DNA of 56,774 nt from Bacteroidales bacterium (GCA_016928075.1 JAFGLJ010000018.1:1-56774), one strand, 5' to 3'. Shown: positions 45,169 through 55,218, numbered from the stretch's first letter. The notes: generated by a model not told the origin, from the sequence alone. Translations and numbers: made by a program.

Positions 45169-46947
45169 TCAATTCTTCTTCTGGGCAAAGATATCTTTTA
45201 TTGTTTCTTCATACTTATTTATCAACTCATTTCTCCTGAGCTTGAGAGTAGGAGACAGTTCTCCCGTGTCCGGAGTCCATTCTTCTTCAACAAGCCTGAA
45301 TCTTTTAATCTTTTCATGGTCGCCAAGAGAGAGGTTCAGCTGTTCAACCTCCTGTCCCAGCAAGCTTATCACTTCCGGCTTTTTTATAACCTCGGCATTG
45401 TTTTGAAATTGAACATTTTCTTCAGTACACCAGTCATGCAGATGTTTGAAATTAGGAGATATAAGAGCACTTGCAAATTTTTGATTTTCACCTATGACCA
45501 TTGCCTGTTCAATATATATTGATTCTTTAAGTTTATTTTCAATCATCTGAGGTGCAATATATTTACCCGCGGAAGTCTTGAATATTTCTTTCTTCCTGTC
45601 AGTGATCTTCAGCCATTTACCTTCAACAAATGTCCCTATGTCGCCTGTATGCACCCATCCTTCACTGTCAATTATTTCTTTTGTTTTCTCCTCATCCTTA
45701 TAGTAACCCATCATTACATGCGGACCCCTGGTGAGGATTTCCCCGTCTTCCGCTATTTTCACCTCAACACCCGGTATGGGAGGGCCTACCGTTCCAAACA
45801 TTATTTCATTTTTTCTGAATGGGTTAACGGCAATCACCGGCGATGTTTCTGTTAAACCGTACCCGGAAATTATGGGAAGTCCTGCAGCCCAGAATATCCT
45901 CTCAAGCCTGGGCTGTATAGCAGCTCCTCCTGAAACAATAATTTCTATTTCACCTCCCAGTGCTTCTCTCCACTTGCTGAATATAAGTTTACCGGCAATG
46001 GCCAGCTTAGCCTTGTAAAATATACTTTTCCCTTTAAGTTCATATTTCAGACCCAGTTTTGCTGCCCAGAAGAATAGTTGTTTTTTTATACCCTTAAGCG
46101 CTTCACCCTTACTCATTATACCATCATAGATTTTTTCCATCAGACGGGGAACGGTATTCATTACATTAGGTTTAACTTCCTTAATAAGTTCTGTGATTAG
46201 CCCCATATTTTCAATAAAGTATACACTTATCCCCTTGTACTGGAAATGATAGTTGACCATTCTTTCATAGATATGGCATAGAGGAAGAAAACTCATTGCC
46301 CTGTCTCCGTAACCCAGGTGGTGGATATCGTTTATTGCAAGACAGTTTGAAATGAGGTTGTTGTGTGACAACATCACCCCTTTTGGCTGCCCTGTTGTCC
46401 CGGATGTGTATATTATTGTAAGCAGGTCTTCCGGTTTAATTGACTCTTTTGTCCTGAGCAGTTCATCCCTGAATTTTTCTTCATTATTCCTTCCTGTCTC
46501 AAGGAGTTCATTGAAATGTTTTATTCCTTCAATCTCGTCGAAAGAATATATATCCTTTAAATTATCAAGTTGCCCAATTATTGGTTCAATCTTTCTATAG
46601 ATTGTTTTATTTGAAAGTATAATAAATTTCACTTCTGCGTGATTAAGTATATATAAATACTCATCAGGTCCTATTGTAGGGTAGACCGGAACATGTATCA
46701 TACCGGCCTGGGACAGTCCCATATCGACGAGGCACCATTCAGGGCGGTTGCCGGTAATTGTAGCTACCTTATCTCCTTTCTCAAGTCCTGTTGCCCTGAG
46801 ACCGTAACTGACAATGTTAGCATAATCCCGGTATTCCTCGGGGGAATATGTTTTCCATTCATTATTAATCTTGCCGGCAATAGCTACTTCCCTGGGGTAT
46901 TTTTCAATGTTGTAGTCAATGATATCAAAGGTCCTTCTTACTTCCAT
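45169..46947 (-). CDS. Long-chain fatty acid--CoA ligase (AMP-forming)
   Basis: 592 aa adenylate-forming enzyme. P-loop motif TIIYTSGTTGQPKGVMLSHNNL (about 175-196), SFLPLCHIYERM, the acyl-AMP motif ISGYGLTETSP, the hinge region WVHTGDIGTF and KITDRKKEIFKTSAGKYIAPQ, and the C-terminal EWTPDTGELSPTLKLRR. Activates long-chain fatty acids to acyl-CoA for membrane lipids or degradation. Length and motif order are normal for FadD15-like bacterial enzymes. Apparently single gene, 165 bp from alaS, convergent with nothing. Confidence 0.9.
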   Translation of the reverse strand: MEVRRTFDIIDYNIEKYPREVAIAGKINNEWKTYSPEEYRDYANIVSYGLRATGLEKGDKVATITGNRPEWCLVDMGLSQAGMIHVPVYPTIGPDEYLYILNHAEVKFIILSNKTIYRKIEPIIGQLDNLKDIYSFDEIEGIKHFNELLETGRNNEEKFRDELLRTKESIKPEDLLTIIYTSGTTGQPKGVMLSHNNLISNCLAINDIHHLGYGDRAMSFLPLCHIYERMVNYHFQYKGISVYFIENMGLITELIKEVKPNVMNTVPRLMEKIYDGIMSKGEALKGIKKQLFFWAAKLGLKYELKGKSIFYKAKLAIAGKLIFSKWREALGGEIEIIVSGGAAIQPRLERIFWAAGLPIISGYGLTETSPVIAVNPFRKNEIMFGTVGPPIPGVEVKIAEDGEILTRGPHVMMGYYKDEEKTKEIIDSEGWVHTGDIGTFVEGKWLKITDRKKEIFKTSAGKYIAPQMIENKLKESIYIEQAMVIGENQKFASALISPNFKHLHDWCTEENVQFQNNAEVIKKPEVISLLGQEVEQLNLSLGDHEKIKRFRLVEEEWTPDTGELSPTLKLRRNELINKYEETIKDIFAQKKN

Positions 46948-47112
46948 GGTTATTGATTTTATCCAAGAGGCAATTGTACAAAATTTTTTCGAACAAATGA
47001 AAAATATTGTTATAGAATATTGTATGCATCAAACTCAATATGCCATATAAAGAGCATATGGGAAGAATGTCTTACGGTAAGTTTTTTCGACTGAAAGAAT
47101 AATGGAAAATAT

Positions 47113-49749
47113 TCAGCTAAGCGATTCTTTGATTATCTCTCTGATTTTCTGGAGTGCACGGGGTATACCTCCGGGGTTACTTCCTCCGGCTATTGCCATA
47201 AATGGCTGACCGCCGCCTCCACCTTCTATATATCTGGCAGCATTGCCTATTATATCCCCTGCGTGGATTTTTTTCAGCTTAACAATATCATCACTTATCA
47301 TTACCAGCAAATGCGCTTTATCACCTATATGTGCACCTATGGCAAGGATAATGCCTTTATTTGATGACCTGATCATCTGTGCAATTTTCTTCAATATTTC
47401 AACAGAATCAGTATTTACCTGCTGAGCAATAAATTTTGTTCCGTTTATGTCTTCAGATTTACTCAGGATTTCGTCGTGCAATATTATGGATGCATTTGTT
47501 TCCAGCTTCTCTATCCTTTTATTTAGCTCGCCTACCTGGGCTATAAGCTTTGATATTGAATCGGTGAGATTTTTAGGGTTGGCAAACATATTATTTACCT
47601 TATCCAGCAAGGAGATTTTCTGGTTCACATAATCCAGGGCATTTTCGGATGTAACTGCTTCTATTCTCCTGATGCCGGCTGCGATAGCACTCTCAGATAC
47701 AATCTTGAAGAAACCTATCTGCCCGGTGGATTCAACGTGAGTGCCGCCGCATAATTCCAGAGATTCATCAAACTCAACAACACGCACTTTATTTTCATAC
47801 TTTTCTCCAAAAAGTGCAATAGCTCCTCTATCAAGAGCTTCCTCCATTGGTAATTCATCGATAACCCTCGAAGGAATGTTTCTTCCTATCATTTCGTTAA
47901 CGAGTTTTTCGATTTGGATGATTTCTTCATCCGTAATCTTTTTGAAATGACTGAAGTCAAAACGCAGTTTCTCGTCATTTACAAGTGAGCCTTTTTGTTC
48001 CACATGACTGCCAAGGATTTTTCTTAAGGCGTAATGCAACAGATGGGTGGCTGTATGGTTTTTTGCCGTCGCTGACCGTTTCAATTCATCCACAACTGCT
48101 TCATAATGATTTTCAGGATTCTGCGGAAGGGATTTACTTACGTGGATTATAAGCTTATTTTCTTTTATTGTATCAATGATATCTATTTTTTCCTCACCAT
48201 TCGTAATATACCCTTTATCACCTGCCTGGCCACCCGATTCGGCATAGAAGGGAGTTTTATTAAAAACAAGGTGATATAGTTCTTTCCCTTTCAGATTTAT
48301 TTTGCGATATCTTGTAAGCCTTATTTTTTCAGTGGTTTTTTTATATCCTGTGAATCTGGTACCTTGTTGATCAAGCAGTATTGTCCAGTCTGTTGATTCC
48401 TTAACGGCATCAACCTTTGATCTCTGCTTCTGTTTTTTCATTTCTTCCTCAAATCCTGCGAGATCAACCTTCATATTATTTTCATTCAGTATCAGCTGGG
48501 TGAGATCAACAGGAAAACCATAGGTGTCATAAAGAGTAAAAGCATCACTTCCGGGGAAGGTATCTTGATTTGCCGTCTTTAATTCAGCAATACGTTTATC
48601 GATCAGCCGCATACCTTTCCCGAGTGTGTTGAGGAATGCAATTTCTTCCTGCCTGATAATGGCTGTAATCTGTTTCTGCTGTGCCTTCAGTTCAGGGAAG
48701 GTATCCCCCATAATATTGACAAGCACCGGTACAAGCCTGTAAATAAAAGGGTCTTCCTGCTGCAGATAATTAAAACCATAGCGTATGGCCCTCCTGAGGA
48801 TTCTCCGTATTACGTAGCCTGCTTTATTATTCGACGGTATTTGACCATCAGCAACAGAGAAAGAGATTGCCCTGAGGTGATCGGCAATAACCCGTAATGC
48901 TATGTCTGTATCCTTACTTTCACCATAGCTTATGCCTGTTATGGAAGAAATCTCATTTATAAGCGACTGGAAAATATCAGTATCATAATTGGATTTCTTA
49001 CCCTGGACTACCATACAAAGCCTTTCAAATCCCATGCCTGTATCAATATGTTTTTCAGGCAGTTTTTCAAGTGAGCCATCCGCTTTGCGGTTATACTGGA
49101 TAAAAACAAGATTCCATATCTCAAGCACGAGAGGATCATCTTTGTTAATGAGGGTGTGACCCGGTATGGACTTTCTTTCATTATCATCCCTGAGGTCAAC
49201 ATGTATTTCGGAACAGGGTCCGCATGGACCAGTATCCCCCATTTCCCAGAAATTATCTTTCTTTGAGCCTTCAAGTATTCTGTTTTCGTATGTTGTAAAA
49301 CATTTCTTCCAGTATCCTGCTGCTTCACTGTCCTTTTCTATTTTTTCTTCATCGCTGCCCTCGAAAACAGAGGCGTATATTCTGTCTTCCGGAATATTAA
49401 GTACAGAAGTAAGGAATTCCCAGGCCCATTCTATAGCTTCTTTCTTGAAATAATCCCCAAAAGACCAGTTACCAAGCATCTCGAACATGGTGTGATGATA
49501 TGTATCGTGCCCAACTTCCTCAAGATCATTATGTTTACCTGACACCCTCAGGCACTTCTGTGTATTGGCAATACGTTTGTTTGAAGGCTTCTCGTTCCCT
49601 AAAAAAATGTCTTTAAACTGGTTCATCCCTGCATTGGTAAACATGAGGGTGGGATCGTTTTTGAGTACCATCGGGGCTGACTTAACTATGGTGTGTTCTT
49701 TCGAGGTAAAAAAATCAAAAAATGCTGTTCTTAATTCCTTTGAATTCAT
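47113..49749 (-). CDS. alaS: Alanyl-tRNA synthetase
   Basis: 878 aa, full length. Class II catalytic core starts FFTSKEHTIVKSAPMVL, includes TFTNAGMNQFKDIFLG-like motif (LMFTNAGMNQF), then the GFERLCMVVQGK motif 3 region, the editing domain with NHTATHLLHYALR and CGGTHVESTGQIG (zinc-binding residues), and the C-Ala domain ending GGGGGQPFMAIAGGSNPGGIPRAL. Charges tRNA-Ala and edits Ser/Gly. Divergent from the M23 gene with about 110 bp between starts. Confidence 0.96.
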   Translation of the reverse strand: MNSKELRTAFFDFFTSKEHTIVKSAPMVLKNDPTLMFTNAGMNQFKDIFLGNEKPSNKRIANTQKCLRVSGKHNDLEEVGHDTYHHTMFEMLGNWSFGDYFKKEAIEWAWEFLTSVLNIPEDRIYASVFEGSDEEKIEKDSEAAGYWKKCFTTYENRILEGSKKDNFWEMGDTGPCGPCSEIHVDLRDDNERKSIPGHTLINKDDPLVLEIWNLVFIQYNRKADGSLEKLPEKHIDTGMGFERLCMVVQGKKSNYDTDIFQSLINEISSITGISYGESKDTDIALRVIADHLRAISFSVADGQIPSNNKAGYVIRRILRRAIRYGFNYLQQEDPFIYRLVPVLVNIMGDTFPELKAQQKQITAIIRQEEIAFLNTLGKGMRLIDKRIAELKTANQDTFPGSDAFTLYDTYGFPVDLTQLILNENNMKVDLAGFEEEMKKQKQRSKVDAVKESTDWTILLDQQGTRFTGYKKTTEKIRLTRYRKINLKGKELYHLVFNKTPFYAESGGQAGDKGYITNGEEKIDIIDTIKENKLIIHVSKSLPQNPENHYEAVVDELKRSATAKNHTATHLLHYALRKILGSHVEQKGSLVNDEKLRFDFSHFKKITDEEIIQIEKLVNEMIGRNIPSRVIDELPMEEALDRGAIALFGEKYENKVRVVEFDESLELCGGTHVESTGQIGFFKIVSESAIAAGIRRIEAVTSENALDYVNQKISLLDKVNNMFANPKNLTDSISKLIAQVGELNKRIEKLETNASIILHDEILSKSEDINGTKFIAQQVNTDSVEILKKIAQMIRSSNKGIILAIGAHIGDKAHLLVMISDDIVKLKKIHAGDIIGNAARYIEGGGGGQPFMAIAGGSNPGGIPRALQKIREIIKESLS

Positions 49750-49788
49750 AAAATCTGATGCTCCGTTAACATGATCATTTGCTAATGG

Positions 49789-49820
49789 TTTGTAAAATTA
49801 GTTTATTTAAATTAGATTTG
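49789..49820 (+). promoter_or_regulatory. Consensus Bacteroidota promoter of first M23 gene
   Basis: TTTG (49789-49792), 20-bp spacer, TAGATTTG (49813-49820): both elements match TTTG / TAnnTTTG fully. The M23 ATG at 49861 lies about 34 nt beyond the expected start of transcription. This is the clearest promoter in the window. Confidence 0.75.
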
Positions 49821-49860
49821 CGGCAACCCAGGGGGGAAAAATCAATTTGTAAAGATTTTG

Positions 49861-50823
49861 ATGCTACGAAAGAAGTATTTACTCGATCAGAAAGAATTAA
49901 TTTATAAAGAATACCGTTTGCCTTTTACGCAGAAACTTGCAAGGTTCATCCTGGGTCTTGTGGTTTCAGCCATTCTTGCCACAGGTTATGGCATTATCTT
50001 CAAACATCTTTTTGGTTCACCTAAAGAGAAGAAATTACAAACAGAGCTTGAGGAAATACAGTATAAGTATAAATTACTCGAGAATGAATTTGAAAATATT
50101 GGTCATGAATTAGCCGATATTGCTGTAGCTGAAGATAATGTATACAGACCGGTTTTTGATATGGAAAAGATATCTTCTTCTTTCAGGCAGTCAGGTTTTG
50201 GTGGTACCAGGAAGTATACGGAACTTGAAGGCTATGAGAATACAGATATACTTTTGTCAGCAACCAAAAAAGTTGATGAGCTTCTCCGAAGAACCTATAT
50301 ACAATCAAGATCCTTTGATGAAATTATACCCATTGCCTCTGACTGGAAGAATAAGATTGAGCATATACCCTTTATCCGGCCTGTTAATGTCAATATTCCA
50401 CTGGGTGAAGGTTTGAAATTCAGGGAGAAGCACCCTGTACTTGGCAGCCCGAGGTGGCATTATGGCCAGGATTTCCAGTCCCCCACGGGTACCGAGGTGT
50501 TTGCTACAGGTACCGGGGTTGTAACAAGGGCAGGATGGAGCCCCTACGGATTTGGTAACATGGTTGAAATAGACCATGGCTATGGATTCAAAACCATATA
50601 CGGGCATCTGCAATCTGTAGAAGTAACAGAAGGACAGACTGTTGTAAGAGGCGGCAGGATTGGTTTATCAGGCAGCACCGGCATATCTTCAGGACCTCAT
50701 TTACATTATGAAATACATTATAATGGTAAGGTTCAGAACCCACTATATTTTTTCGATGATGACCTTACTATGGAAGAGTATAATAAGATGATTAATGCTT
50801 TAAGCAACGGTGATATAAATTGA
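49861..50823 (+). CDS. M23-family peptidoglycan endopeptidase, copy 1
   Basis: 320 aa from the ATG at 49861 (an adjacent in-frame TTG at 49858 is less likely). N-terminal cytoplasmic stretch, one transmembrane helix (about residues 30-50), a coiled coil (KKLQTELEEIQYKYKLLENEF), a linker domain (VYRPVFDMEKISSSFRQSGFGG) and a LytM/M23 domain with zinc ligands in RWHYGQDF (His, Asp) and GPHLHYEIHYNG (HxH). All catalytic residues present, so it should cleave peptidoglycan cross-links in the periplasm. Paralogue of the next gene; the pair next to alaS is a conserved Bacteroidota arrangement. Confidence 0.9.
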   Translation: MLRKKYLLDQKELIYKEYRLPFTQKLARFILGLVVSAILATGYGIIFKHLFGSPKEKKLQTELEEIQYKYKLLENEFENIGHELADIAVAEDNVYRPVFDMEKISSSFRQSGFGGTRKYTELEGYENTDILLSATKKVDELLRRTYIQSRSFDEIIPIASDWKNKIEHIPFIRPVNVNIPLGEGLKFREKHPVLGSPRWHYGQDFQSPTGTEVFATGTGVVTRAGWSPYGFGNMVEIDHGYGFKTIYGHLQSVEVTEGQTVVRGGRIGLSGSTGISSGPHLHYEIHYNGKVQNPLYFFDDDLTMEEYNKMINALSNGDIN

Positions 50824-50930
50824 CAATTACTAATACTTCTTGTTATATGTTAATAACTTCACCTGTGAGGGTTTCTGTAATTAATTATATTTAATATATT
50901 TATGCCATCTTTGCACAATTCCTTTTGAAA

Positions 50931-51905
50931 ATGGCAAAAGTTAAATACAAATATAATCCAAATTCGCTGTCCTTTGACAGGATAAAATTGACCTCGGGGG
51001 AGCGTATATTAAATTTCCTGGCTTATTTCTCAGGCTCTTTAATTCTCGCAGTGATTTATGGAGCTATTTTTACCTTACTGTTCGATTCACCCAAAGAAAA
51101 GGTATTGAAACGTGAGAATGAACAAATGAGGCTTCAATATGAATTATTGAGTAAAGACCTGGAAAAGGTAGAAAAGGTGCTGGGGCATTTACAGGAGACT
51201 GATGATAACCTTTACAGGACTGTTTTCGAGGCAGAGCCCATTCCTTCTTCCCTGCGTGAAGGAGGTATAGGGGGTGTGAACAGGTATGAAGAGCTGGAAG
51301 TATATGATAATTCAAGTATAGTCATTGAAACGGCAATGAGACTTGAAAAGATAAAGAAGAAAACGTACGTGCAATCCAAATCGTTTGATGAACTTATTGC
51401 TCTGGCAAGTGAGAAAGAAGAAATGCTGCGAAGCATACCTGCAATAATGCCAATATCAAATAAAGACCTGACGCGTACAGCATCAGGATGGGGATACAGG
51501 ATCCATCCTATCTACAAAATCAGGCGTTTCCATTATGGAATGGATTTCACTGCACCGACAGGTACGGATGTTTATGCAACAGGTGATGGTACTATTTCCA
51601 GTATAAAAAGCTCAAAACGAGGCCTGGGTAATCATGTTACTATAGACCACGGATTTGGCTACCAGACAGTTTATGCACACCTTAACGATTTTAACAACCT
51701 GAGGGTTGGACAAAATGTGAAAAGGGGTGATATTATTGGTTTTGTTGGAAGTACAGGGCTCTCAACAGCTCCTCACCTGCATTATGAAGTGCATCTTAAC
51801 GGAAAGAGGGTGGATCCTGCCAATTACTACTTCAACGATCTGAGCCCGGAAGAATACGAAAGGATGATTGAGCTTTCAATGAGAAGCGGCCAGTCTTTTG
51901 ATTAA
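50931..51905 (+). CDS. M23-family peptidoglycan endopeptidase, copy 2
   Basis: 324 aa from the ATG at 50931 (in-frame TTG at 50925 less likely). Same layout as copy 1: transmembrane helix (about 32-52), coiled coil (KVLKRENEQMRLQYELLSKDLEKVEKV region), linker with EAEPIPSSLREGGIGG, then LytM domain with RFHYGMDFTAPTGTDVYATG and APHLHYEVHLNG. Catalytic His/Asp/HxH residues intact. A CATCTTTG at 50906-50913 resembles a -7 element, so it may have its own promoter. Likely a duplicate with a partly different substrate or growth role. The frame ends just before the CapA start region (TTG at 51898 overlaps). Confidence 0.9.
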   Translation: MAKVKYKYNPNSLSFDRIKLTSGERILNFLAYFSGSLILAVIYGAIFTLLFDSPKEKVLKRENEQMRLQYELLSKDLEKVEKVLGHLQETDDNLYRTVFEAEPIPSSLREGGIGGVNRYEELEVYDNSSIVIETAMRLEKIKKKTYVQSKSFDELIALASEKEEMLRSIPAIMPISNKDLTRTASGWGYRIHPIYKIRRFHYGMDFTAPTGTDVYATGDGTISSIKSSKRGLGNHVTIDHGFGYQTVYAHLNDFNNLRVGQNVKRGDIIGFVGSTGLSTAPHLHYEVHLNGKRVDPANYYFNDLSPEEYERMIELSMRSGQSFD

Positions 51906-51918
51906 CCAGGCAAATCCC

Positions 51919-53004
51919 ATGTTTCATATACTGCTCAGACAATATCTGCCAAACAGGATATTCCTGTTTATTATCTGTCTTTTTTTAACACTAGGACTGT
52001 TCCCCCAGTCAAAAGCCGAATATGATACAATCACATTAGCAGCTGTTGGTGATATAATGTTAGGAACATCATTCCCCGACCAGAGCTACCTGCCACCAGG
52101 TAATAATCCCTTACCCTTAATTTCATCTCTCTTTGATGTTCTTTCTGAGCCCGATCTGACTTTCGGTAACCTGGAAGGCCCATTTTCGGATAGTGCCGGC
52201 CTCGCAAAAAAATGCAGGGACACAACTAAATGTTACGCTTTCAGGGTTCCGGAAAGCTATGCCGGTGCTCTTGATAGCGCCGGATTTGACCTTTTGAGCA
52301 TAGCCAATAATCATATTGGTGATTTTGGTTATGAAGCAAAGCAAACCACCGCGATGATACTCGATTCACTTGATATATCTTATGCCGGTACGGATGAATA
52401 TCCATGGACTATAAGGATTATTGATGATACAGTAAAAGTGGGTTTTTGCGCCTTTGCACCAAATAAAGGAACTGTCAACCTGCATGATGAAAACAGGGTG
52501 ACAACAATTGTCAGCCTTCTCGAAGACAGTTGCGATATTGTTATTGTATCTGTACATGGCGGCGGGGAAGGAGCAGCTTACCAGAATGTTACCAGGGAAG
52601 AGGAATTCTATTACGGTGAGAACAGAGGGAATATTTATGAGTTTGCACACAGGGTCATAGATCTTGGTGCCGATGTCGTTCTCGGGCATGGACCTCATGT
52701 GAGCAGGGCATTGGAAATATACAGGGGACGGATAATTGCATATAGCCTTGGCAACTTCAGTACCTACAGGCGATTTAATCTCAGCGGGCCTAATGGATAT
52801 GCACCGGTCATTTACCTATACCTTGGAAGGAACGGTGAATTTCTGGGAGGTAAAATTATCCCTGTATATCAGAATAAATATGGACATGTGAAGAAAGATC
52901 CCCAAAAAAGAGCTATTTTTAAGATCAGGGAGTTAATAATGACAGATTTTCCTGAGTCGGAGGTCTTAATTGATGATAATGGATATATTATTCTTAGAAA
53001 CTGA
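51919..53004 (+). CDS. CapA-family (poly-gamma-glutamate/PGA-like) metallophosphoesterase-fold protein
   Basis: 361 aa from the ATG at 51919; an in-frame TTG at 51898 overlaps the M23 gene. Hydrophobic N-terminus (about 13-32, FLFIICLFLTLGLF) is a signal peptide or anchor. CapA motifs: TLAAVGDIMLGTSFP, FGNLEGPFSD, SIANNHIGDFG, VSVHGGGEGAA, LGADVVLGHGPHVSRALEIYRGRIIAYSLGNFSTYR. The family has a calcineurin-like fold and takes part in poly-glutamate or capsule synthesis, but many members lack that role. Operonic with the M23 and MerR genes (2-13 bp gaps). Confidence 0.85.
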   Translation: MFHILLRQYLPNRIFLFIICLFLTLGLFPQSKAEYDTITLAAVGDIMLGTSFPDQSYLPPGNNPLPLISSLFDVLSEPDLTFGNLEGPFSDSAGLAKKCRDTTKCYAFRVPESYAGALDSAGFDLLSIANNHIGDFGYEAKQTTAMILDSLDISYAGTDEYPWTIRIIDDTVKVGFCAFAPNKGTVNLHDENRVTTIVSLLEDSCDIVIVSVHGGGEGAAYQNVTREEEFYYGENRGNIYEFAHRVIDLGADVVLGHGPHVSRALEIYRGRIIAYSLGNFSTYRRFNLSGPNGYAPVIYLYLGRNGEFLGGKIIPVYQNKYGHVKKDPQKRAIFKIRELIMTDFPESEVLIDDNGYIILRN

Positions 53005-53006
53005 TC

Positions 53007-53342
53007 ATGGGTAATAAAAGTGACAAGAAACAAAAACTATTCTATACGATTGGAGAAGTTGCCCTTATGCTGGGTGAACAGACCTCAGCCGTGAGATACT
53101 GGGAAAAAGAATTTGATATTATCAAACCGCAGAAGAATAAGAAAGGCAACAGGATGTTCACATACGAGGATGTTGAAAACCTTAAAATCATACATTACCT
53201 TTTGAAAGAGAAAGGTATGACTATTGCAGGCGTTAAGAAAAAAATGTCAGAAAACCCCGATGATGTAAGAAAAACCCATGAAGTTATAGAATCGCTTAAG
53301 AAGATCAGAAGCCTGCTCGTTAAAATAAGGGATAATATCTAA
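53007..53342 (+). CDS. MerR-family transcriptional regulator
   Basis: 111 aa. The N-terminal winged HTH is clear: LFYTIGEVALMLGEQTSAVRYWEKEFDIIKPQKNKKGNRMFTYEDVENLKIIHYLLKEKGMTIAGVKKKM. No effector-binding domain follows; the last 30 residues form a short helix. This small MerR type is found next to M23/alaS in many Bacteroidota, target unknown. Starts 2 bp after the CapA stop, so it is translated in the same operon. Confidence 0.9.
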   Translation: MGNKSDKKQKLFYTIGEVALMLGEQTSAVRYWEKEFDIIKPQKNKKGNRMFTYEDVENLKIIHYLLKEKGMTIAGVKKKMSENPDDVRKTHEVIESLKKIRSLLVKIRDNI

Positions 53343-53349
53343 ACCTGTA

Positions 53350-54891
53350 TTATTTCATTGCTTTTGACAGTATCCCCATTACACCTCTTATAAAAGTAGC
53401 ACTCGTAAGGACTTTCACAACGGGACTTGTGGCAGATCTTCTGCGTGTTGATGTTTTACCCGTGGTTTTCCTAACCCTCTCAATCCTTTCCTTCTCCAGT
53501 TTTTCTCTTGCTGCCTTTTCATCTGCCCTTTGTTCTATGTCCTTTATTTTTGCATTAAGTATCTCGTAAGCGCTCTCCCGGTCAATAGCCCGACCGTATT
53601 TGCTTACAAGGTCAGATCCTCTGTTAATATTATTTATCTCTGCCTCTGTGAGGATATCCATTCTGCTCATGGGTGCTCTCATCATTGTTGCGGCAAGCGG
53701 CGTGGGTATCCCTTTTTCATTTAACGCTGTAATCAGTGCTTCACCTGTCCCCAGGGCTGTGATTATCTCATCTGTTTTGTAAAAGTCAGAAAGAGGATAG
53801 TTTTCTGAAGTAAGCTTGATGGCTTTCCTGTCGGCAGCGGTAAAAGCTCTCAGCGAATGCTGCACTTTCAGTCCGAGCTGCGATAACACTCCTGCCGGTA
53901 TATCTGTCGGATTCTGGGTTACAAAAAATACACCCACACCTTTCGAACGGATAAGCTTTACGATGTTCTCAATCTGATCAAGAAGTATTCTACTTGCCTC
54001 GTCGAAAATAAGATGTGCTTCATCAATAAATATAACCAGTTCAGGTTTATCAGCATCACCTTTTTCCGGCATCCGGTCATATATTTCAGCTAAGAGACTC
54101 AACATAAAGGTTGAGAACAGTTTTGGTTTGTCCTGAATATCTGTAAGCCTGATAATATTTACATAGCCCTGGCCATTTCTGTCACGCCTCATCAGATCAT
54201 AAATATCAAAAGATAATTCTCCGAAGAAAAGATCTGCATCCTGCTGTTCCAGCTCAATAATTTTACGCAGAATTATCCCGGTTGATGAAGTTGAAATTCT
54301 GCCATATTCATTATCAAATTCCTCTTTCCCTGCTTCCGTAGCATACTGAATAATCTTTTTAAGGTCCTTGAGATCGAGCAGCGGAAGGTGATGGTCGTCA
54401 CAATATTTGAAGATCACTGACATGATGCCGGCCTGGGTTTCATTCAGATCAAGCACACGTGATAGCAGAACGGGGCCGAACTCTGAAACAGTGGCCCTCA
54501 GCCTCACACCATCCTGCTGCGACAGCGTGAATAACTCAACCGGAGAACCTTTTGCAGAATATGGTAAGCCTATTTTAGCATGCCTCTCGGTGATAAATGA
54601 TTTTTCTTCGCCGGGCATGGCAATACCACTGAGGTCTCCTTTGACATCCATAAGCAATACAGGCACACCTTTTTCAGAAAGATGTTCTGATATGATCTGG
54701 AGCGATTTGGTTTTACCCGTACCGGTAGCCCCGGCAATCAGCCCATGCCTGTTCATTGTTTTTAAAGGAACCCTTACATGAGTGCCGGGTATTGTGTCAC
54801 CTTCCAGCATGGCACTTCCAAGAATTATATGATCTCCTTTGCATGCATAACCCTGGTTGATATGCGTGGCGAAAGCTTCTTTTATTTCCAT
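53350..54891 (-). CDS. HerA-like ATPase (DUF853/YjgR family)
   Basis: 513 aa AAA+-like/FtsK-HerA superfamily protein. Walker A GATGTGKT (54-61), Walker B IDEAHLIFDEA (about residue 290), a VTQNPTDIPAGVLSQLGLKVQHSLRAF sensor region, and a basic C-terminal tail (TGKTSTRRRSATSPVV). The YjgR/DUF853 family is widespread; its function is not settled. Tail-to-tail with the MerR operon. A 17-bp palindrome lies 29 bp upstream of the start (54920-54936). Confidence 0.88.
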   Translation of the reverse strand: MEIKEAFATHINQGYACKGDHIILGSAMLEGDTIPGTHVRVPLKTMNRHGLIAGATGTGKTKSLQIISEHLSEKGVPVLLMDVKGDLSGIAMPGEEKSFITERHAKIGLPYSAKGSPVELFTLSQQDGVRLRATVSEFGPVLLSRVLDLNETQAGIMSVIFKYCDDHHLPLLDLKDLKKIIQYATEAGKEEFDNEYGRISTSSTGIILRKIIELEQQDADLFFGELSFDIYDLMRRDRNGQGYVNIIRLTDIQDKPKLFSTFMLSLLAEIYDRMPEKGDADKPELVIFIDEAHLIFDEASRILLDQIENIVKLIRSKGVGVFFVTQNPTDIPAGVLSQLGLKVQHSLRAFTAADRKAIKLTSENYPLSDFYKTDEIITALGTGEALITALNEKGIPTPLAATMMRAPMSRMDILTEAEINNINRGSDLVSKYGRAIDRESAYEILNAKIKDIEQRADEKAAREKLEKERIERVRKTTGKTSTRRRSATSPVVKVLTSATFIRGVMGILSKAMK

Positions 54892-54919
54892 AATTAATTT
54901 AATAAGTACTGTAACCTTA

Positions 54920-54936
54920 ATTTACATACTGTAAAT
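54920..54936. promoter_or_regulatory. 17-bp palindrome upstream of HerA-like gene
   Basis: ATTTACA-TAC-TGTAAAT, perfect 7-bp arms, overlapped by a direct TACTGTAA repeat at about 54906 and 54927. Position 29-45 bp before the start codon fits an operator in the promoter of the minus-strand gene. Confidence 0.5.
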
Positions 54937-55218
54937 GCAATTTAAGAGTCTATATAAAGTCAATAAAGTTATATGATTTTAATCTAAAACAATAGTCATG
55001 CAATTTTGCTTCAGCCATTTCAAGTAGATGGGATGAACATTTATAAAGTTAAAAATATTATATTATTTTGATATATTTATTAAATTTAGGTAGTCAAATT
55101 TTTTTATACCTAGAACCAAAGCACCTCTATTGGATATTTAACAAAGAAACATTTGAACATAACTATTATTAATTATAACGGCAGATAAGAAACTTATTAC
55201 TAACCTAAAACTTAAGCT
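54937..55218. other. AT-rich intergenic region upstream of YegP
   Basis: About 280 bp of very AT-rich sequence with no ORF of note. It must hold the YegP promoter; TTTG at 55153 followed by TAACGG-like sequence is only a weak match, so no promoter is annotated. Confidence 0.5.

Noticed and set aside
47040..47102. 20-aa ORF beginning MPYKEHMGRM between the acyl-CoA ligase and alaS
   Set aside because: It vaguely recalls the start of MerR proteins of this phylum, but it is too short and the similarity is too weak to call a remnant.
49858..49860. TTG start directly before the M23 ATG
   Set aside because: The adjacent ATG is the simpler start; likewise for the TTG at 50925 and 51898.
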